Assembly: GCA_036873755.1 (NCBI GenBank)
Contig: JAVTVY010025334.1
Coordinates: 1 to 64,000 of the forward strand
Direction: 5' to 3'
Origin: Hanleya hanleyi
Lineage: Eukaryota; Mollusca; Polyplacophora; Lepidopleurida; Hanleyidae
Length of the DNA: 64,000 nucleotides
Within the stretch, counting starts at the first letter, position 1; every line of letters starts with the position of its first letter. Both the position numbers and the translations under genes were made by a program. Shown piece by piece: positions 22,104-31,446 of the stretch. The notes under the pieces are model-generated. The model was not told where the DNA came from. It saw nothing but the letters and a program-made list of their open reading frames with translations, and made no database searches.

Positions 22104-23446
22104 ATGGATAATAGACACGCCTTTAGCTTCAATGCAAAGGCCACCTACCAAGCGGGCGGGTTGTACACCGCTGGAACGAGTGTTACTGGGACGTCATTCA
22201 CTCATCAAGATATCTTGGTGAACTTAGAGAACACAGCAGGTGGTGACTTTGCGGCCCAGTTTCCTGATGTATTTGTGAAATACTGTCTGCCTAAAGTGAA
22301 AAGCGACCAGCTTGTTCAGGCGTGGCGCTCTAATCCCTTGCAGTTTTGGCAGAATCAGCTGAATTTCGCCGTGTGGTGCGCCACGACCGGCTGCGGCGTG
22401 TCTGTGAGCGACCACCTAGCCGCTGGCGCACGAACTGCTAGCCACACCCGGGCCCTCTACACCTTTCATGTCTACTTTCAGATCAGGCGGATCCTAAAAG
22501 AGATCCAGGCCCCGCTCCCTCAAGACGACGCCTGATTTAACAATCCATTTGACCGCAGAGCATATGAGCGCATCTGTGCAGAGTTTGGGGTGTCGCCGCA
22601 TGCCGATTGGAGACAGCAGCAGAGCGAAAACAGCGGCATAGGAACGATTTACTTCTATGCCACACACGCAGGCTACATGCGACTTCCAAAACCGTACGAC
22701 CCAACCTGGCATTCGTTTACTTTCCGAAAAAACACTTTCACATTGACTACATTGCGCAGGGATCGGAGGCTGACAAGGCGTGGACAACGTTCATGCTGGA
22801 CAGATCGCAGGGCTTCACACATGCAGGCGTCGAGCGTGTTAATGATTCCATTCGAACGTATGTATGGGCCATCCTCGGCGCCCAGGCTCAGACGCGCACA
22901 CGGATCTTAGGATAGGGCACAGCATTTGACGCGCAGAAGCAGTTTCTCGCCAACATCGAGGATGCGGTCTCTTCTCCAGTTGACCTCTCATCAGCGATAA
23001 AACGCTACCAAGACGTCCTGCAGTATGCAGGCTCCAAAGTTAACTATGTGTTCGGAATCGGTCTGTACATGGCGCCCAGTGACATGTTGCTCCGCATAGG
23101 CCATATCGCCGGTTACAACAATGAGATCGTAGTTGCAACAGAAAATCAAAAACTGGGCGAGAACGCGGACGTTAACGCAACAGTCGCTCCTCCAAACACA
23201 GAAGGAGATACGGGAGAAAAAGGAGTGGTTTCCACGGCGAGCGGCAGGACGGGAGAAAAAGGAGTGGTTCCCACGGCGAGCGGCAAGACCGCGACGCTGG
23301 ATCATGCCGTTCCCACCGCGCCGGTTCACTCCTCGCGAGATGTCGCTGCCTCCACGGTCCCAGCTAGTCAACACGACGACGAAAAGACCGCAATCATCGT
23401 CGGTGTCATCGTAGCTGGGCTGGTGACCATTTGGCTATTTCGTTAG
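22104..23446 (+). pseudogene. Broken conserved Polinton structural-type gene
   Basis: One long gene is interrupted three times. The first segment (22104-22535) begins MDNRHAFSF and contains DQLVQAW and LNFAVWCATTGCGVSV, ending in a TGA. The same frame then continues without that stop. A frame change follows in an A6 run near 22726-22731, leading into DKAWTTFMLDRSQGFT and DSIRTYVWAILGAQAQ. A TAG at 22913-22915 interrupts this frame, which then continues with FDAQKQFLANIEDA and LLRIGHIAGYNN. It ends with a Thr/Ala-rich, twice-repeated GEKGVV linker and a C-terminal transmembrane segment (AIIVGVIVAGLVTIW) at 23446. The protein is common in animal Polintons; its function is unknown and a virion role is presumed. 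The 3' end overlaps the convergent 442-aa gene by 12 nt. Confidence 0.85.
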
Positions 23447-24763
23447 CCAGGCGCGAGTCACCACATAAAGCAGCCCCGCAGCCGCAACAACCAAGGACAA
23501 CATATTCTCTGCAAGCCATCCAGCAGTTTTCGCCATAAGGCTAAGAAGCCAGGAAACAATGCTCCCAATTATGCCGGGTAGCGCCGCCGCGGCTTTTCCG
23601 GCAAGCTTTGCGAGGATTCGGCCGAGGGCGTGTAGGTGTTTCTTGACCCACTCTTTTAGAGTCGCGCTCGTCGGAACGACTGGCTTGGAAGGAGTCGGTG
23701 TTGGGGTCGGGGTGCCCCCGCCCGTCAAAGCAAGCACTAGCGTGGACACGATGAAGCCCAGCGCAGTGACGATGCTAACAACGGTTACCCCCTGCTCTCT
23801 GAACAATGTGCGAAGTCGCTCAGCCAGGGTAGTATCTTCGTTGAGGACGCGGTTTATCGACTCACGGATTCGGTTAATCTGTGAGCGAAGAGCCTCCCGA
23901 CTGGCAGTTGCAGCCTCAAGGCGGGCGGCCCGCTCATCCTTGAGTTCTCGAACACGCTCCGCGACGCGCCTTCGAGAGAACTCATCTACGTCAGTCTCAT
24001 TCAGTTTTCCTTCCTCAAGAGCAATGCGGTCATCCAATGCTGACAGCTTGGCCAGGTTGTTGGTGAGCTCACCCCGAATGGCCTGGAGGGCTTTGTCAAG
24101 CCCGCGCAGCTCTCTGAGATTTAAAGGGGGGTCGCGCATGGTGCCGAGGACTTCATCGATTTGCGCGGCCGTGAAGGCCGTTTCCATTTTCCGAACAGCG
24201 TCTGTGGCTACCTTGGCTCTTCCGTCGAGGTCCTGGAGTTCAACGCTTTCGACCGCCGCTGCAGCCCCACCAAGTTCTTCGCTCGCTGTCTGTAGAGCTA
24301 CCACAGCCTGAGGGGGCAGCTTTTCCGATGCCTTACGGCGCCAGTCTGTAAACCCTAGTTCATCCCGAATCGCGTTGATACCGCCACGCTTCCCAGCTAC
24401 CGTGGACAGGGAGAGAGGTCGGCCTGTACGAAGGTTAATTAAGTCCAAGTTGGGGAAAGCCACAAGGCGCAGCTTCCCGTCAGTCGTGACTTCAAACCTC
24501 GAGTAATCCCTACCTAGGTTGGCAGTAATCCCCTCCTCTGCCTGGTAGGTGTAGTAGTCATCGACAGTTGTCTGGACTAACTCTTGCTGAAGAGAGAGAG
24601 GGCGCTCACCTTCCTGCGCTTGCGCGTCCGAAGGACCCACTCTGTCTGATGACAAATCGACATCGTCCGTTTCCTCGTCCCTCCTCGTTTCTGTCTCGTC
24701 GAGACGGCCGGTATCAACAGCATAGTCCTCCATATTGAATAGTCCGCCATATTGAATAGACAC
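23435..24763 (-). CDS. Polinton coiled-coil/membrane protein (442 aa)
   Basis: A 442-aa intact protein. Residues 1-60 are acidic and low-complexity. Residues ~62-150 hold a globular segment with an ATTGR-like FEVTTDGKLRLVAFPNLDLI stretch. Residues ~150-325 are charged, helical and probably coiled coil (RVAERVRELKDERAARLEAA). Hydrophobic segment 1 (~330-352, SIVTALGFIVSTLVLALTGG) is followed by a PTPTPTP hinge. Residues ~385-440 form two more hydrophobic or amphipathic segments (LPGIIGSIVSWLLSLMA and MLSLVVAAAGLLYVVTRAW). The topology suggests an internal-membrane or virion-associated protein; function unknown. The start codon may be Met11 (24733). The gene is divergent from the major capsid gene, with starts only 19-49 bp apart. 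A 250-codon antisense ORF (23559-24311) is a shadow. Confidence 0.75.
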   Translation of the reverse strand: MSIQYGGLFNMEDYAVDTGRLDETETRRDEETDDVDLSSDRVGPSDAQAQEGERPLSLQQELVQTTVDDYYTYQAEEGITANLGRDYSRFEVTTDGKLRLVAFPNLDLINLRTGRPLSLSTVAGKRGGINAIRDELGFTDWRRKASEKLPPQAVVALQTASEELGGAAAAVESVELQDLDGRAKVATDAVRKMETAFTAAQIDEVLGTMRDPPLNLRELRGLDKALQAIRGELTNNLAKLSALDDRIALEEGKLNETDVDEFSRRRVAERVRELKDERAARLEAATASREALRSQINRIRESINRVLNEDTTLAERLRTLFREQGVTVVSIVTALGFIVSTLVLALTGGGTPTPTPTPSKPVVPTSATLKEWVKKHLHALGRILAKLAGKAAAALPGIIGSIVSWLLSLMAKTAGWLAENMLSLVVAAAGLLYVVTRAWLTK

Positions 24764-24782
24764 AGCTTATCACTTCAACAAG

Positions 24783-26071
24783 ATGGCTTCTTCACAATAC
24801 GGTCGCAAGCTTAATCCCTACCGCAGACTTCGCGAGCCACTTGGGATCAAGGGGGTTCGCCAGGCAGTTGTGATCACAAACAACCCCAGCACTATCGATC
24901 AGAACCAACAGCTACTGGTGCGCTTTCCCAATCTCGGAACGAACGATGTTATCGTTCCGGGGACCGCCCGCCTCGCCTTCAACATCGAACTGAAATCATC
25001 CGACGTGAATCGAACCGTGGTTCAGAATTTGGGCCGCGCAATCATAAAGAAGACAACAATCAAAATCAGCGGCAATGAGGTTATGAGCATTGACGACTCC
25101 GACGTATACTACTGCTATCGCGACCTGTGGAAAACAGCCAAAGAGCGCGATAATGCAGCCTACCAGGGTATAGATACTGGCAGAACCCAGAACACGACAA
25201 AGCTTCGGGTTGGTGCCGGGGATGCTGAAAACAAGAAAACAGATAAAGCCATAGCGCGGGCATACGGCAACCGCTTCTTTGTCCCGCTGGACTTCGAGTT
25301 GCTGGACAGCCACATGCCTTTCTACCAAAGTGCGCTTGGTGATCGTCTGGAGTACGAACTGACATTCAACGACTACAGTCGCGTGATCGTCGCAGAGGAT
25401 GATGAAGCCGCCAGTTACAATATTGAAACATCTGCCTGGAGTTCGAAATGGTCACGCAGAATGATCTCGCTAGATTGATCCGAACCCAGTATGCAGGACG
25501 CCTAGCCATCCTCTACGACAAGGTGCTCCGCCACCGCAAACTGACACGTAACAAGTCTGACACTCTCTGGAACATCAACCTGAACGTGCCCGCTCGCAGC
25601 ATGAAGGGCATTCTTATGCTGTTCGAAGAACCTGACCCCTGGAAGCGCGACACTGAGGACTTCTATAATCCGCTCATCACGAAGGTAGAGGTGTGCATCG
25701 AGGGGGTGCCGAATCAGCTGTACAGTCAAGGACTGAGAGCGCACCAGCTGTGGGATGAGACCAAGAAAGAGTTCGCAGCCGGTAGTAAACGTCAATTCGA
25801 GGTTGCAATGGCCGCAAAAGACCTGGATCTGGCAGACGTCTCCCTGGGGGAGTTCCTGACCACAAAATATGCACTATGGCTGGATCTGCGAGTCACGGAC
25901 GATGACGGACTACATGGGAGCGGCCGAAGAGTGGTGAATGCCAGCGAGGGCATCACCATCCAGATCACAAAGGAAGCAGAGCCGGCCGGCGCATTGAACG
26001 TTTATCTGTACATCGTCATGGATGCACAAATGAATATCGAGGATGGCCGACTCAAAGAAGTGCTCAATTAA
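24783..26071 (+). pseudogene. Major capsid protein gene, split by one frameshift
   Basis: Two overlapping frames together cover one major capsid protein. The first (24783-25478) starts MASSQYGRKLNPYRRLREPL, contains VRFPNLGTNDVIVPGTARLAF and SIDDSDVYYCYRDLW, and ends in a stop. The second frame continues from about 25430, with MVTQNDLARLIRTQYAG, PARSMKGILMLFEEPD and YIVMDAQMNIEDGRLKEV up to 26071. Length and order fit the double-jelly-roll major capsid protein of Polintons and adintoviruses, which forms the hexons. The break is a single indel near 25430-25450, so a sequencing error cannot be excluded. The 3' end overlaps the ATPase start by 29 nt, a common compact arrangement in these elements. 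Confidence 0.85.
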
Positions 26072-26684
26072 TGGCGCAGCCCCGCTGCTTCCCAAAGACC
26101 CCCACTCCGCTATTATATGTGGCCAGACAGGGTGTGGTAAGACTGTTTTCGCCCTTGACCTACTCGAAGGCCACTTCCGTGGTGTCTTTGAGCACATCGT
26201 CATCCTTTGTCCCACGATTCGCTACAACAGCACCTACCTAGCCCGACATTGGGTCTGGGCTGACCCAGAGATCTACATAGTCGACCCCGGCGAGCGTCTC
26301 CACGACTATCTGCGAGCATTCTATCGCCTATTTGCCGGAGAACACACTTTGTACATCATTGATGACTGTGCCGCAAGCAAGGCTCTAACCAAAAAGAAAG
26401 ACAGGCTGTCTGAGCTAGCCTTCAGTGGCCGCCACACAGAGCAGAGCGTTTGGGTGCTGACCCAGAAGTACAACTCGGTCTTGAAGGATCTACGAGAGCA
26501 GACGCGATGGTGCGCCCTGTTTCACTGTAAGGACCGCGATTCTTTTGAAGAGTGCCTCCGCGAGAACGATGTTATTCCAACAAGAGATGAGCGACTCAAA
26601 ACTAGGGCGCTGCTGGCAGAGACAAAACATGCAAAACTCCTGTTAAAAACTGACCAGCCGGCTGCATATATGGTTGTTGTTTAG
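26043..26684 (+). CDS. DNA-packaging ATPase (FtsK/A32-like)
   Basis: A 213-aa intact ATPase. The Walker A motif is GQTGCGKT (residues ~27-34) after SAIIC, and the Walker B is TLYIIDDCA (~101-109). A sensor-like VWVLTQKYNS follows (~136-145), and a downstream SFEECL/ARLKTRALL-like helical region completes the P-loop domain. This matches the genome-packaging ATPases of Polintons and nucleocytoplasmic-virus relatives, which translocate DNA into preformed capsids. The start at 26043 (MADSKKCSING) overlaps the capsid gene by 29 nt, and the next gene starts 7 nt after the stop. No lesion is seen. Confidence 0.92.
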   Translation: MADSKKCSINGAAPLLPKDPHSAIICGQTGCGKTVFALDLLEGHFRGVFEHIVILCPTIRYNSTYLARHWVWADPEIYIVDPGERLHDYLRAFYRLFAGEHTLYIIDDCAASKALTKKKDRLSELAFSGRHTEQSVWVLTQKYNSVLKDLREQTRWCALFHCKDRDSFEECLRENDVIPTRDERLKTRALLAETKHAKLLLKTDQPAAYMVVV

Positions 26685-26691
26685 GCCGTAA

Positions 26692-27498
26692 ATGTGGGAA
26701 GTGCTACTGCTTTGCCAGATTCTTACTCTCGGAGCCTTTGTGTATATCATCTACGAATATATTAGACTGAAGAGGTACGTAAGTCATAGTATCACCCTTT
26801 GCCAGCGGTACGCGCAAGTGATACGGGCCACGCACGTAGCAAACATGGATTGCGATGAGATTATTGACGAGCTGTTGGAAGAAGAGGCCGGCGGTCGTGC
26901 AGCCAAGGCGGCTACATCTAGTTGCCACGACGGCGCGGCAGCCGGAGCCACAGGGTCTCGCTCAAGCTCCGTAGGGGCCGACGGGATGACTATTGCTAGT
27001 AAACGCGAAAGACTAGCAGCGTTGGCCGCCGGAGGACAGGCCAAGGAGTACATGGGGAGGGTCATTACATCGGACCAGGTCGAAAGCCTGGACGATATAG
27101 AAGTTGACAAGCTGTATGCTCGCTATGAAGCGCGCTTGGGAGCTAAGATGACCAAGACCTTGGGGACAGCTGCACTTCAGCTCTATGCCATGGCAGCCAG
27201 CTCTTTGCTCCCCATTCCATCTGAAAATCAGTCAAAGCTCGTTGCTGACCTAGAAGATGATCCCTTCGTTGAGCATGCGCTAAGCAATGCTACCTGTCAG
27301 CTATACCACCGCTTTGGAATGCTCTTAGCACCCCTGACCACATTCCTTACCACTGTTAAACACTGCCAATTTGGACACACATGTCCCCAGACATATGCGT
27401 CTGCGTTCGATGATGACGGAGGTACTGGAACCACAAGCGAATCAGCCACCGGTGAGAGTGACTCGACAGACCCTCAGTCAGGAAGGGACAGCGCCTGA
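26692..27498 (+). CDS. Polinton membrane-anchored protein (268 aa)
   Basis: A 268-aa ORF beginning with a strong N-terminal signal-anchor (LLLCQILTLGAFVYIIYEYI, residues ~5-24). A Cys- and Glu-containing stretch and a low-complexity Ala/Gly/Ser linker (~70-105) follow. A conserved-looking block holds VDKLYARYEARLGAKMTKTL (~139-158) and a C-terminal acidic Ser/Thr/Gly tail. Its position, 7 nt after the ATPase, points to a virion or assembly role. The family is not named here. The last ~85 nt overlap the next gene in another frame. Confidence 0.65.
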   Translation: MWEVLLLCQILTLGAFVYIIYEYIRLKRYVSHSITLCQRYAQVIRATHVANMDCDEIIDELLEEEAGGRAAKAATSSCHDGAAAGATGSRSSSVGADGMTIASKRERLAALAAGGQAKEYMGRVITSDQVESLDDIEVDKLYARYEARLGAKMTKTLGTAALQLYAMAASSLLPIPSENQSKLVADLEDDPFVEHALSNATCQLYHRFGMLLAPLTTFLTTVKHCQFGHTCPQTYASAFDDDGGTGTTSESATGESDSTDPQSGRDSA

Positions 27499-27889
27499 TG
27501 GAAAGAACCCTAAAAAGGTGGAAGCGGGACGAAAGGGCGCTGCCGCGCGAAAGGCCAAACAAGAACGACTGAAGATGGAGCTCAAGGAGATCAAGGAACG
27601 TCTTGCTCCCACAGGGATGTCACAGGCTGCCGAGACGACCACCACCAACACCGAACCGACCGTCGAAAACGCACGGAGTGCTGGACCACAGTGGGCTCCT
27701 TATATACTATGCAGTCTAGGAATTGCAGGGGCTCTGCTCGTGGGATACAGGTTGCGCTCGCGTGCACTTTCAGGATTGCCGCTTGTGAGAGAACCAATCG
27801 ATCGTCGAGCGGCAGCGCGCCTGACGCCAGTCGTCCCGACCGAAGCTACGGGGGCCGAGCAATTAAAGGACCCTTTTCGTATGCAATAA
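27410..27889 (+). CDS. Small basic Polinton protein with one transmembrane segment
   Basis: An approximately 160-aa protein, starting at tandem ATG codons (27410/27413; MTEVLEPQANQPP) rather than at the earlier Met at 27371. It has a Lys/Arg-rich helix (NPKKVEAGRKGAAARKAKQE), a Thr-rich linker, then a hydrophobic segment (YILCSLGIAGALLVGYRL, roughly residues 104-121) and a charged tail. A basic helix next to a transmembrane helix is a recurrent layout for small Polinton ORFs of unknown function. It overlaps the preceding gene by about 88 nt in a different frame. Confidence 0.6.
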   Translation: MMTEVLEPQANQPPVRVTRQTLSQEGTAPDGKNPKKVEAGRKGAAARKAKQERLKMELKEIKERLAPTGMSQAAETTTTNTEPTVENARSAGPQWAPYILCSLGIAGALLVGYRLRSRALSGLPLVREPIDRRAAARLTPVVPTEATGAEQLKDPFRMQ

Positions 27890-27943
27890 GATGTCAGCCA
27901 GGTAACCACAGTAGCCGCGCCAGAAAGGGACAACGTATAAAAC

Positions 27944-28372
27944 ATGGCCTCGATTGCCTTGCTAGTGGGTGGAGCTCTGGTCAATGCTCTTGCCTTCAGT
28001 GGGTCGAATTACCTCTTTCAAATGTTTCGAAGTTCGGGTCTTGACGAAGAGCGCAAACGTCATGACAAGGCTATAGAACAGCTCCAGGCTACACGGGATG
28101 CATGGACAAAAAAGCGAACCGAAAGGCTTGACTGGATAAACGAAGAGCTCCGACGACAGGGACACGCCGTTCGCACATTCCATGACGTCGATGCCGCAAT
28201 CCGCGAGTACTCACAAGTCACGGGCAAAATACTTGACCCTCTCGGCCCAGAGCCACGTCTTTCAGACATGTACGTACCTTCAGGTAACCAAAAAGACCGG
28301 GAGATCGCCTTTGTCATTCTAGGAATGGGCGTGACGGGGCTCGTAGCCTATCAAGTAGCCAAAAACTTGTAG
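27944..28372 (+). CDS. Conserved Polinton membrane protein (142 aa)
   Basis: A 142-aa protein with an N-terminal hydrophobic segment (ASIALLVGGALVNALAFSGS) and a highly charged helical middle (DEERKRHDKAIEQLQATRD and RTERLDWINEELRRQ). A DVDAAIREY segment (residues ~85-93) and a C-terminal hydrophobic helix (IAFVILGMGVTGLVAYQVA) complete it. Two membrane helices flanking a charged helical loop resembles a small protein widely found in Polintons; the function is unknown. It is intact and lies between the basic membrane protein and the integrase on the same strand. Confidence 0.7.
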   Translation: MASIALLVGGALVNALAFSGSNYLFQMFRSSGLDEERKRHDKAIEQLQATRDAWTKKRTERLDWINEELRRQGHAVRTFHDVDAAIREYSQVTGKILDPLGPEPRLSDMYVPSGNQKDREIAFVILGMGVTGLVAYQVAKNL

Positions 28373-28473
28373 CCTAGTAGAGCCGCATCTTGTGTGCACA
28401 AGGCCAGTTGCCACGCACACTAGCAATATTAGAGACTTTCACCTCTTGGAATGTCGGCACGACAGCAGCTACA

Positions 28474-29496
28474 ATGGGTCGTGAAACGAAAAAGCTATCC
28501 CGACGCCTCGCGGGGCACTACTACAGCCCGAGCGGTTACTGGAAGGGGCTAGCGGCTATCAAGAACCTCGCCGCAGCAGCCAGGGTCTCCGAAGATATGG
28601 CCCGAATATGGCTCAAGAAGCAGGCCATTTGGCAGATTTATCTTCCGCGCCCTCGCCATGTTCCACGCCCGCGTTTTGGTATGAAGATGCCGAACGAGGT
28701 TCATCAAGCCGACCTGCTTTTTCTACCACACGACCGCTTCCCCCGTGGTCGCAAAACCTACAAGTATGCGCTCACGCTTGTAGATGCGGCATCGCGCTAC
28801 AAGGAGGCCGAGCCTCTGGCCACAAAAGAAGCCAAAGAGGTCGATGACGCTCTCTCCCGCATCTACAAGCGGAGCCCTCTTAGCTGGCCGAAGCTTCTTC
28901 AGGTTGACCCTGGGCGCGAGTTTATGGGCGCGGTGAGCCAGCTACTGGCCAAGCATGACGTTTCTGTCAGACGCGGTCGTGTGGACATTCATCGGGACCA
29001 GGGGATCGTGGAGCGCTTTAACCGGACCCTGACTGAGCGGTTGTTTGGGCACCAATACGCCCAGGAGATGCGACTTCCGTCGGGGGCACGTTCAACGGAG
29101 TGGGTGGCTCGACTGCCTGCCGTCGTTAGGGCCCTGAACGGAGAAGTGACCCGCCTCACCGGTAAGAAGCCTAAGGATGCCATCAAGCTTGTGGCTGTGA
29201 CACAAAAACCTTCTTCTGTTGTTGCTGGTCGCCCCATCGGTCTCAAAGAGGAAAAGCTTCCCTCTGGTGTTGGCGTTCGGTACCTATACCAGGATGGCGA
29301 GCTGGAGGGTGGAAGACGCCGCGCGACTGATCCAGTGTGGTCCCTCCAGGTGTACCGGCTTGGACGCTCGGTCACCAAACCTGATGAGCCTGTCCTGTAT
29401 TATCTGCAAGCTGGTCCTGCTCGTGGGTTTGTCCGGGAAGAGCTCCTTGCGGTGCCTCCTGATACTCAGCTGCCGCCGGATGGCGTTCTCAAGTGA
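28474..29496 (+). CDS. Retroviral-type (rve) integrase of the Polinton
   Basis: A 340-aa integrase starting at MGRETKKLSRRL (28474), preferred over the upstream Met at 28390 because the extra 28 residues look non-coding. The N-terminal helical region (GHYYSPSGYWKGLAAIKNLA) is followed by the rve catalytic core. The first Asp lies in HQADLLFL, the second in LLQVDPGREFMG and the Glu in GIVERFNRTL, giving a D,D-35-E arrangement. The C-terminal part has SH3-like beta segments and ends PDGVLK. It would insert the element and generate the 5-6 bp target duplication. It is intact and convergent with the polymerase, overlapping its 3' end by 8 nt. It is the only intact mobilisation enzyme in the window. 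Confidence 0.93.
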   Translation: MGRETKKLSRRLAGHYYSPSGYWKGLAAIKNLAAAARVSEDMARIWLKKQAIWQIYLPRPRHVPRPRFGMKMPNEVHQADLLFLPHDRFPRGRKTYKYALTLVDAASRYKEAEPLATKEAKEVDDALSRIYKRSPLSWPKLLQVDPGREFMGAVSQLLAKHDVSVRRGRVDIHRDQGIVERFNRTLTERLFGHQYAQEMRLPSGARSTEWVARLPAVVRALNGEVTRLTGKKPKDAIKLVAVTQKPSSVVAGRPIGLKEEKLPSGVGVRYLYQDGELEGGRRRATDPVWSLQVYRLGRSVTKPDEPVLYYLQAGPARGFVREELLAVPPDTQLPPDGVLK

Positions 29497-31230
29497 TCTC
29501 ATCAATAAACTCATCCATCTCAGCCGCCCCAGCGGGGGTAGCGTCCTTGTGGCCGTAGGCTAAGGTGTCCACCCCATTTTCTGCGATCCAGCGTTTGCTA
29601 TCGAAGGGGGACAGTGAGACCTTGTTAAGGTGCTGCCCGTAGATGCGGTGGCGCTCAGACCGCAGCACATCCATGCCATGGCGGAAGGTCTTCTTACCGA
29701 AGAGGGCCTCTTTATACTGCTCATGGCGGAGGCGCCTCTTCACGACGGTCTTTTTGACGCCCTTCGCCTTCTTTATGTTCATTCCGCTGGCCTCGAGAAT
29801 GCTGTACATTTTTGGGCGGAGGCCCACATACTCAGCGATGGGGCGCCCGGCACACTCGTCCTTCATTTTGCCTAGAACCTTCTTGTTCACCGTACTGTGT
29901 AGCGGGTGGTCCTGGGGGTAGTCAGAGGTGTCGTAGAGGTGGCTACACTCAGCCATGTCCTTGTACACGTCCTCCGTCAGGATCTCAAGGAGGAGAGAGT
30001 CAGTGTCTGTGTAGAGGAGCTGGCAGCGCTCCCCGTACCGCTTCTTCATCTGGTTGTAGAAGAAATCGTACATGAGGTGCTTCGAGAGGTCAAGGATGCT
30101 CATACCCACATACACAGGGCGGTTGAGGACTAAGCGCCTCTTGTGGACTTGGATCGCCGCGAGTTCGCCATCGAAGATGTTCGCCCGTGCGAAGGCCGGG
30201 CTGGCTATCAGGCGCCTAAGCTTGTCCTCCTCGTACGCGCGCACAAGCTTCACGTCAACTCGCTTGCGGAGGTTCTCCATGGTCTTCCCGAAGACTGAGT
30301 TGTTCATCAGCTTGTACAGGTCCTTCTCGAAGTCGCTGGTTGCCGTCTTCCGGAGCTCGGTGTTCATCCTAATGTAAGGTTCCATCCAAGGGTTCTGCTG
30401 GAATTTCAGGGCCCGGTGGACCTTCTTCAGGCGTATGCCCAGGGACATGTAGAGCTGCAGATTGCGGTAATGAAGCACATAGCGTTCTTTGTCGCGGAGG
30501 TTGGGGACCAGCTTTCCGACCTCGCTCGGTGTCACCCCAACACCTAGGAGGTCATGCTGATAATCCGACATCCACTGTTTCTGAACCACCAGGCGCTCCG
30601 GCGCCAGCGGGTAGGCGTTGTGCCTGTTGTGCAGCTCTTCGGGGCTCTGTCTAGTGCTGCATTGATCTCACTGGCCTGTAGGACAGCCTCCTGCTTGTGG
30701 CGGAGTACAGGCTCTGTGTACTCCACGACGCCATCAGGGTGCACTTTTTCAAGCCGGATTCTAATAGCAAGCTGGAACTTGACTCCTCTGAGATCCTGAA
30801 TCTCTTCTGTGAGTTTCTGGTGGATCTGGGGGCGCACATCCTCCAAGAAAGCTCTTGGGTCTGCGCCAAGGGGATGGTCCTCAGGCACATCCATCTGCCA
30901 ACCCCGTAGGTAGTTTCCGATGACCCGCGGCGTCTGCCTGAAGACCAGCTCGCCTGTCTTGCTTGCAACATCGAGCAGGTCTAGGATCTCCTTCTGGTAG
31001 TCCTGGGTAGTTCGGAAAGTTTTGGAGGGGGGATTCGGGTCAAACTCCTCCACAATCCTCTTCCTTTTTCTCTCCTTGACCTTACGAGGCGGAGGTGTCG
31101 GTCGATGACTGCTTGGAGCAGCTTGCAGTAAGGGCTTTAGCAAGCGCTGCTTTACTGCTTTGGGGATCGGCTCATCCAGGATGTTGTGAACAACACTCTG
31201 AACAGGCTCCGGTGTTTGCATCTCGGCCAA
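29489..31230 (-). pseudogene. Protein-primed DNA polymerase B with large internal deletion
   Basis: An N-terminal frame (31230 down to 30544) starts MAEMQTPEPVQS and holds a basic region, then VKFQLAIRIRLEKV, EYTEPVLRHKQEAVLQASE and INAALDRA. It runs directly, with a frame change near 30600-30640, into a C-terminal polymerase frame (ending 29489). That frame has HNAYPLAPE upstream, WMSDYQ, motif B as KLMNNSVFGKTMEN and motif C as YTDTDS, plus a thumb-like end. Between them the 3'-5' exonuclease and palm motif A regions expected in Polinton PolB are absent. Known Polinton polymerases exceed 1000 aa; here only about 570 codons remain. The enzyme cannot be functional. Confidence 0.9.
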
Positions 31231-31308
31231 CAGCTGGTCGATTTATTCGTCCATGGTTATGTTACCGAATGGGTATGCACTATAGTGAAGGTATCTCTAA
31301 TAGCAAAA

Positions 31309-31345
31309 TCAGAAGGGGTCTATTGCAGCCAATCGCCGAAACTCA
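31309..31345 (+). repeat. 37-bp direct repeat of the Cys-rich gene 3' end
   Basis: This segment equals 19226-19262 in the same orientation, so it is not part of the inverted termini. Weaker similarity continues for about 30 bp. It duplicates the last codons and stop of the small Cys-rich gene next to the polymerase start. Confidence 0.85.
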
Positions 31346-31446
31346 TTCTTGAGGACCTGTTGCCCGCGCTGCCCCTAGGCATCCCCACGCGCGATGGGCT
31401 TCAGAGCCTTCCCCGGCCCAACGGCGGGCGCACCGAAGCCGCGCGT

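Noticed and set aside
23559..24311. 250-codon + strand ORF
   Set aside because: Antisense shadow of the intact 442-aa Polinton gene, with a Ser/Arg-rich composition typical of such shadows.
28390..28473. Upstream Met of the integrase ORF (28390) as the start
   Set aside because: The extra 28 residues show no integrase features, while MGRETKKL at 28474 gives the usual type of N-terminus.
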